This document shows, piece after piece, positions 57,273 through 64,000 of a stretch of 64,000 nucleotides of DNA. The notes beneath the pieces were generated by a model. That model had not been told where the DNA came from and made no database searches. It saw only the letters and a program-made list of their open reading frames with translations. This stretch comes from Reticulitermes speratus (Eukaryota; Arthropoda; Insecta; Blattodea; Rhinotermitidae): the NCBI GenBank assembly GCA_021186555.1, contig JAJKFL010000014.1:25764533-25828532 (forward strand), read 5' to 3'. Each line of letters starts with the position of its first letter. The first letter of the stretch is position 1. A program made the position numbers and the translations under genes.

Positions 57273-58790
57273 TGTGTTATTAACAGTGAAGAATCTTACT
57301 TTTGAAGAACCACTACAATTCCTTGAACTGAGGAGAAACGACATTAGAACCACAACAATCCATAAATCTCTAACAGAGACGTCCATAGCATTTCAAATTG
57401 AAGAACAAAAATGCTTTGCTGCCAAGGCGTAAATTGTATTTAAAATTGAAACATGAAATTCAGACACACTCTTACATAGCAAGCAAGTAGACCTCAGGTT
57501 TTTAAAACACTCCATATACCATATTCAAAGAGTAAGAATAATAAAAACGCGTTTCATTAAGCAGACCGAAACACAGAAGGCTGAAAACTGTCAATGTATT
57601 GCAAGACTAGGGTCATAACGCAAAAACTATGTAGTAAATTAAATCCCACAATATTGGGGAAGCTTAGCATAGTACAGCTAAATTTTCCTCGTATGTCATG
57701 TAGTAATTTAAGTCTACAAGGGAGCTTATGTTGAAAAATCATAAAAAATCTTAAACCGTTGGAGTCTGAAATTCATCTAACATTACTTAAACTTTAAATG
57801 CATGCCTCACAAAGAAAAAATTCTTTCTCCATTACAGAAATCAAGTATTTTAGGAATAGGAAAACTTAGATACTCCGCAAAAATAAAGTTTTTTTGTCAT
57901 TATACAGTTATTATGCTCTGCGGAGCTACAGGTCATAGGATGTTACAAGCCTAGGGTCTCGTTTTTTTTTAAATCCTGATATATTTATGCTATAAAGAGG
58001 AGGAAACGTGCATTCTCTGTACACCTCATGCTTCAGTATTTCTGTATGTCTGTGAATTAAATCTTGTATTTTCTGAACCAACAACAGTCAGGCTTTCAGG
58101 GACCTGGAGTCTCGTACCAGATCTCGCTTTTCGATGGCGTCAAGCTTTGTAAATATTTTAATGCACGGGCCATCTTTATGTATGACACAGCTGAATGCTA
58201 CTGCATCCACGCTACTGTACACATGTCAGAGAAATCAGTTGTTTCCGTGTTACACACAAAGCAACAAAGTGGTGCAATGGCTGTCCTGGAAATAGGATTG
58301 GGTTATTCATTGGAAAGACGTAGGAGATTTATTAAATATTACCTTTTCAGTAAGGTGAAATTAAATCATTACTGCAATAAATAAATGATTGTGAAGCATT
58401 ATTCAAAAATTCATTTAACTTTGCAATATGTATTAAATTAAGTAATAAAGAGCAATTTTAATTTATTGAATTTATTTTTAAATAGGTAATAGGATGGGCA
58501 ATTATGACTCTTTAACATTTTAATACCCAAATGATGTAAGCTCTATGATTTTCAGACATTATGCGTACTTAATAATGCACTCAAGTGGTGTTGTAAGAAT
58601 CGAAAGCCCTATATCGATATACAATAGGCAAGAAATATGTGGAAGGTTGCTGGAAAATATAATAAAGGTTAAAGTTAAGATTTATTAAATGCCGTAGTTC
58701 TGTGTTTTAAAGTTCAGGTTATTGATTGTTACTGACATCATAACACAACTTTTACTTACTAATGGGATATATACTTTACGTGTTATATCT
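57273..58790. other. No gene recognised
   Basis: A 106-codon plus-strand open frame at 58064-58384 has no recognised domain or splice context. Confidence 0.4.
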
Positions 58791-58800
58791 TTAGGTATTT

Positions 58801-59080
58801 GTTTCATTGAAGGGCCCCGCAGCAGATGCTACGGACACACCGCAGCCTTGAAGGCTTACTGTGCAACCCTGTGATGAAGTTAAAGTTTTTTTTTGCTTTT
58901 ACATGTTAATGGAGCACGTGTGGAATGAATTGACAGGGGAAAACCGAAGTACTCTGATAAAAACCTGTCCCAGTGTTACTTTGTCCACCACAAATCCCAC
59001 ATTGACCGAACCGGGATCGAACCTGAGCCTCAGCCGTGAGAGGCCGGCGAATAACCGCCTGTGCCATGGCACGGCCTTCC
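58801..59080 (-). mobile_element. SINE family 1, minus-strand copy
   Basis: The minus strand begins GGCCGTGCCATGGCACAGGC, with box A TGGCACAGGCGG and box B GTTCGATCC. The body follows, and the 3' domain has GCCTTCAAGGCTGCGGTGTG with hairpin CCGTAGCATCTGCTGCGG. Flanks TTAGGTATTT (58791-58800) and TTAGGTCTTT (59081-59090) form an imperfect target duplication. The A-tail is nearly lost. A 154-codon open frame on the plus strand that starts inside it is antisense SINE plus flank. Confidence 0.9.
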
Positions 59081-59090
59081 TTAGGTCTTT

Positions 59091-62000
59091 ATATGAAAAA
59101 AATTCACAACGTTTCCCTTCACTCATTCGTAACGAAGTGCAAATGGCTTTTCTAATCGACAGAACGAGTATGGGTCTCGAACTTTGCGAAATATGTAGGC
59201 CATCTGGTCTTCACGACGTTTGTAAACAGTCTGCGCACCCAGACAGCAGTGCAATTATTACAATGTCGGTAGGAAGGAAACTGAATTGTAGTCCCAATTG
59301 TTCCGATGTCAGACTTAGTGATTAATGTTTTTCAGCTTCGAACGATGAAGGATTCCACCAGCTTCCTGACTAAAAAGTCAGACATTGCTCCTCCTTTCTT
59401 TCATATCAATTTCCCTTAATTCTCCGTCCGTCCTGACAGTCTGTAAATCAAATTAGGCAGGTCAGGCCAGCTAAGCCAGTCTTTTTCATAGATCTTCCTA
59501 CGTTATATCTATCATTATTTCTGTCTTTACATTAACAATGTTATCTGCAAAATCGATTCTTGAGCAAGAAACACAAATTCATAATGAATCGTCTCACTCT
59601 AAGAAATAAGGTATACATTCCATTGTTTATTAATTAATAACACAAAAGTCATGTGATGATGACGTCAATGAAAATATTTGAGGAAATTCGTAGTGCAGTG
59701 TCAACTAAAATCCTTATTCAAACACAATTTGAAGGAAGCAAGGGAAGGAACTTGTCTTTCTATTTTCATACATAGGGCCATTCATTATTTTGTCTGATAA
59801 ATATCAGCTGCCAATTCCTGTCGGCTTGTTTATCGTACGTATATTAAAGTAATCCACTCGCTGGGCTCAGTTTTGGCACGATGTGACAAAAGATACTTGT
59901 CAGATAAAAGATGGCCTGTGTACTAAATGGAAAAAATGTACAATTTCTGGTTGTTTGTTTGTACGTGTGCGTGCTCGTGATGTAGAAGTGACAGAGTTCT
60001 GACTGACACGTGCACTAGCGTGTAGTAAAATTAAACTTTACTCTCTTCGTCTTCCAACTTTTCTTCGTTCACCTAACTTTCAATAAATTACCCTGTGACT
60101 ACAAAGTAAAATTCTCGCCAACAGACAGCAGTAAAACAGAAGTAGAATTGTAAGAGTTACTGGTAATTACTACCTTGAGATGACCAAGACCGTGGAAAGT
60201 ATTCTAGGTTAGCAGGTGATGAGTGTCTTACAATCGTATTAGCAGCGGAGAGCAAAGCTTAGGCTATACGTATTCTTCTTCCTTATAGTACGATTACTTA
60301 GCGGATTAAGGACAGACGCTTATTTGAACCTCTGCCATTGCATCCGGAGCTGTTTTTGTAGATAAATATGGCAGTCAGCCAGATGGCTAACTCACTGTAC
60401 TTGATGAAATGGAAATGTGATGAAACGTAGGAAAAACAACCCGCATGCGTATAGATTAACTCGTACGACTACATTCACAATACTTCAGGGCCGCTTCCTG
60501 ACCCATTTAATTTAGTTTACGTTTCTTAATCCTCTCAAGTTTTATGACATTAAATAGCCTGTATATCTTAAATATGTGACTCAAATATTAAACAAATTTC
60601 TATAACATTGTTAAAAATTCCAATATCTTTACGGTGTTGTCATGCTGCTGTTACACTATCATTAGATATCCTCTAAACAAAACACTAAACATGACAGTTT
60701 CCCAAATATAAAGTACATTGTCTCCATTTCCGTATAGTAACCTAGGTCACTCACTCATTAGAGGTCTCTTCAGTGTATTCTTCTGCTGTAGATACTGAGT
60801 TTTTATGTAACTTAATATACTGAACAAGTTTCAAATAATTAAATTCCAGAATACTTAAAATAAAACACCTCCATCCTTGAGCACTGCGTCACGTTAATTG
60901 TCATAGGTCCCTTCTAAAAACGCATTACTTCCATAATTACTAGATTTTTCGGTAGCGAAGAGCGGAGGCGCAGTCATGCCTAGGTTTCGGAGTAGGCATT
61001 CTGCTTTGTCAACCCAAATGTAACAATTAATGTTACCAACTTTGCCAGTATATTGATGTCAGCCCTAAACCTGCAATCTAATAAACAAAGATGGATTGAA
61101 TATTCCTACACGAAAGCTACGCGATTTATTTTCAAAATGTTGACATTCCCTTGCATGAGCTTTGCGTGTACAAGCTCTAGCTAGTAATAGAGCTGTTGGC
61201 TAATCTTAAGTTTAGGGTTTGTATCGAGTGGGATGAGGTGATTCGTATAACAAGGTCAAGAGATTTAAGCAGTGCATGGCCAGTACAATAAAACGCTGCG
61301 ATTTTAGAACATTATTAGACAGACCACGAATTAAAAATTAAAGTGTTAAATTTCTACATCCTGTCACAGCATTAAAAATTCCGTCGTCGTCGTCCCTTCC
61401 CCGAATACGTGTGCTTTCCACAATCTCCAAAAGATCTATCTGTTTCAGAATCACTGACTGGCAGCTCTTGTAGGACCAATAGGGACGGTCCGATTTCAGT
61501 TGTCAGAGTTCACACACCTTAGCTATGATGTAACAGGCTCAGAATTGATATTAACAAATTTTAGAATAACATTTCTTAAGATGCATTAAATATATTTTAT
61601 GCGTTTACTTCTATCCCCTGCTGTTACATAAATAGTTAAATTTATTGTAGCTAAGGTTAAGACAGGCCAGGTGCCATGACAAATCAGTTCCACATGTCAC
61701 TTCTGACATGCGCGCACATTCTTTTCTTTCTCTAAGGAACCACATTAGTTGCGGCGCTTAAAGATATGGCGGGATGTCACACGTGTATCCTGACTAAAAA
61801 ACGTGTTTTGTTCACTGTAGGATATTTAAAAAGTCACAAGAGTGAGAAACTTTCTCTTTGTAAGAAATAGCTTATCCCACATGTGCCTTTCTTTTGGACC
61901 TCAAAGTTTATTAGAATACTACTTTGATGTTCAAACGAATTATGAGACAGAAGAATTATTTACATAACTGTTCTAAAATGGCCCTTTATCCTGCAAAAAC

Positions 62001-62103
62001 CAAAATAGAGACCAGTTGTTTGCTTGCCTCTTTGCATTAATTGTACTAAGTAATGCAACTGCAACACAATGGGATACGATATGACGCATAGATAAAAAAT
62101 CTG
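59091..62103. other. No gene recognised
   Basis: About 3 kb of AT-rich sequence without a recognisable motif, tandem array or SINE head. Confidence 0.45.
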
Positions 62104-62150
62104 TATTTATTTATTTATTCAATCATTCATTCATTCTTGATTTATTTATA
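62104..62150. repeat. TTTA/TTCA-type tetranucleotide repeat
   Basis: TATTTATTTATTTATTCAAT followed by CATTCATTCATTCTTG. Confidence 0.85.
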
Positions 62151-62284
62151 GACGTTTCAATTGGTCATATTACATAACGTTAAATTATTAATGAATAGTG
62201 AATTCAGTGTGGTAGGGAAGACAGCAGTCTTGTCCCAATTTAATGAACTATGACAGTCCTTGCGTGAAGGAAGTGAGGAAACAG

Positions 62285-62375
62285 AAACCCCATCCGATCT
62301 CCGGGCTGATATTTGAACCCACAACCTTTCAAAAACGAAGCAGAATGGCTAACCAACCGATCACTATATTCTGCT
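62285..62375 (-). mobile_element. tRNA-like SINE relic, minus strand
   Basis: The minus strand reads TAGTGATCGGTTGGTTAGCC followed by GGTTGTGGGTTCAAATATCA, box-A-like and box-B-like. No cloverleaf is evident. The family is unassigned. Confidence 0.4.
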
Positions 62376-62397
62376 TTGACTGAACTTGTTACATGTA

Positions 62398-62556
62398 CGA
62401 AAGAGAAGACACGGAAGAAGACGTAAGCAGTTACTGGATGACCTTAAGGAAATGAGAAGTTATTGGAATTCGAAAGAGGAAACAGTAGATCGCACTCCGT
62501 GGACAACTTGCTTTGAAAGAGGCTGTGGACCTATCGCAAGACACACTAGGCAGTAA
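62398..62556 (+). mobile_element. Non-LTR retrotransposon C-terminal coding piece
   Basis: An open stretch reads RRRKQLLDDLKEMRSYWNSK then EETVDRTPWTTCFERGCGPI and ARHTRQ before TAA at 62554. It resembles the C-terminal end of another insect LINE family (RRRKQLLDDLKExRxYWxLK, EALDRTxWRTRFGRGYGPV type, from memory). It is distinct from the RTE-like pieces elsewhere. 5' truncated; relic. Confidence 0.6.
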
Positions 62557-62586
62557 ATGACATGTATATAAAATTAAACTTGTACT

Positions 62587-62790
62587 TAGAATGGGAGCGA
62601 CAGGGAAGGGATATAGGACTTTGGTAGGAAGAACAAGAAGGGTATTGGAAAATAACATTAAGATGGGTGTCAGGGAGATAGGTTTAGGTGATGTGAAGTG
62701 AGTACAACTAGCCCGGAATATCTCCAGTGGTGAGCTTTGATGTCGGTGATAATGAACCTCAGGAACCAGGCACTGATCATCATGGTCATC
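62587..62790 (+). mobile_element. LINE 3' fragment (RTE-like)
   Basis: The plus strand reads LRMGATGKGYRTLVGRTRRV then LENNIKMGVREIGLGDVK and a stop. VIMNLRN, in another frame, corresponds to the MNLRVP end of the family. It directly follows the other LINE piece in the same orientation. Confidence 0.6.
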
Positions 62791-63504
62791 GTCGTCTTTA
62801 TGATTGTCATTATTCTTACCGCCATAGTAGTAAGTTCAAACGTGCGTCACTAGCTTTAAAGAATTTTTCTCCTCATTAAAGTTAATTGGTGGAGCAACTA
62901 CATTTTACAAAAGACATAAAACTGAGGGAGACAGAACAAGTTCTGGAACAAGAGACATCAAACTGTCCATCCGGTTACTTCTACACAAATGAAAATCGTA
63001 ACCAGAAACCCAACTGCTACTGTCATGTTTTCATTATTATCTACCTCGTACACTTCTCTGATGGTAAGAATTTTGCTTTATAAATTTATAAGGGACTTCG
63101 CATTGCTGCCACCATTCTTTTATCTTTACACTCGTAGCGCTACAACGCTCTTTCTCTCGGGCAGAATTATGCGTAGTTATTTATGCAGTGAGTCATGTTA
63201 TGTCGCTCACGTAACGGAACGTGAATTATGAGTCAGGATAGTGAGGCATGCACATTAAAGAAGAAAATTAAATTAATAACATTTCAGGTAGTGGCAGCAG
63301 TTGTTATTACGATTACAATCTTCCAAAATGTGACGCAGTGTAGATTGGTAATGTCTCAAATTTGAGGACCCTCCTCTGAATAATTCTGAACAACACAAAA
63401 CCCAAACCGATTTCCTGTAACTTACATTCGTGTATATGTCAACATAAAAAATGCAAAAGTGTTGCTTTTTCTCATGGCTCTAAGAGCAAGAGCGACATAG
63501 AGCC
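62791..63504. other. No recognisable feature
   Basis: Short open frames without motifs. Confidence 0.45.
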
Positions 63505-64000
63505 TCCCGTTTTTAGGTGCGTTTGCAAAATTGCGAAAAGCAACTACTAGGTTTGTCATGTCTGTCTGTCTGTCTGTCTGCCTGTCTATCCGTCCGTCCG
63601 TCCACATGGAACAACTCAGCTCCCACTGGACGCATGTTCATGGAAATTAATATCTGAGTATTCTTCGGAAATGTGATGAGAACATACCAGTTACATTAAA
63701 ATCTGGCATGAATAACGGGTACTTTGCATGAAGACCTATGTACATTTATGATAATATACTGCTCAAGTCTTCTTAGAATGAGGAATGTTTAAGACACAAG
63801 TTGTAGAGAAAATCAAAACACAGTTCTTATATTCAATAACTTTTTCCCGAAAATAGTGTCATGTATGACATAATGTGGAAAAATATAATACAGCCAGAGA
63901 GGCCACAGATGACAATAAAATACGGCACATGCGCATTGTATGTGGATAACTGAGGCTACAGATACACACTCAGAATACGTAACATTTCCACGGCAAAAAT
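63505..64000 (+). repeat. Dispersed repeat X, copy 2, cut by window end
   Basis: GTGCGTTTGCAAAATTGCGA, a (CTGT)n(CCGT)n tract at about 63558-63603, CATGGAACAACTCAGC, CCACTGGACGCATGTTCATG, TTAAAATCTGGCATGAAT, GGGTACTTTGCATGAAGACC, AAAATCAAAACACA and GAGGCCACAGATGACA follow the order of copy 1 at 34490-34985. It continues to the window edge. Confidence 0.75.

Noticed and set aside
58064-58384. A 106-codon plus-strand open frame
   Set aside because: No domain, no splice context and no repeat match; left as unknown.
58861-59325. A 154-codon open frame
   Set aside because: Its first part is antisense to a SINE family 1 copy and the rest has no recognisable domain.
1-64000. LTR retroelements, Polintons or other virus-like relics
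   Set aside because: No protease, integrase, capsid, envelope or family B polymerase motif and no long direct terminal repeats were recognised. The retroelements seen are LINEs and SINEs only.

Overview
This window reads as non-coding eukaryotic DNA from an arthropod, most likely an insect with a large, repeat-rich genome. A cockroach or termite would fit, but that is inference and is not proven here. The base composition is AT-rich, open reading frames are short and scattered, and there are no operons, ribosome binding sites or bacterial gene packing. No exon of a host gene could be recognised with confidence. Nearly everything identifiable is a transposable element, a relic of one, or a tandem repeat, so the window is probably intergenic or intronic. 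No LTR retrovirus-like element, Polinton or toxin relic was recognised.

Layout. 0.9-1.0 kb: SINE scrap. 1.17-3.69 kb: a full-length pogo/Tigger-type DNA transposon (TA target duplication, 20-bp terminal inverted repeats, nine subterminal motifs) whose transposase gene is intact through the catalytic domain and frameshifted twice in its C-terminal tail. 3.9-5.06 kb: two LINE 3' fragments, the second holding a 500-bp minisatellite that grew out of the LINE coding sequence. 6.9-7.5 kb: tRNA-derived SINE (family 1) and one arm of a foldback element. 14.0-16.2 kb: SINE relics and a decayed hAT transposase. 18.3 kb: foldback element. 21.9-23.0 kb: 58-bp satellite with four-unit higher-order structure. 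26.6 kb: LINE scrap. 30.0-32.4 kb: a cluster of SINEs, one carrying a foldback element inserted with a 12-bp direct repeat. 34.5-37.5 kb: an unnamed dispersed repeat, LINE scrap and several SINEs. 41.6-42.2 kb: LINE fragment. 43.4-43.8 kb: GC-rich island of unknown nature. 45.5-48.7 kb: SINE relic, inverted copy of the dispersed repeat, palindrome, LINE tail with microsatellite, SINE 1. 51-52.8 kb: LINE scrap, a segment between 16-bp direct repeats, and an internally deleted mariner. 54.5-55.3 kb: foldback pair. 57-59 kb: two SINE 1 copies in opposite orientation. 62.4-64 kb: two LINE scraps and a cut copy of the dispersed repeat.

The elements form a self-contained ecology. LINEs with (TTAG)n tails would supply reverse transcriptase. 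At least three tRNA-derived SINE families would use such machinery. pogo, mariner and hAT represent cut-and-paste transposons at different stages of decay. Foldback elements insert into SINEs. Family assignments rest on motif recognition from translated sequence and on comparing copies within the window; no database was consulted.
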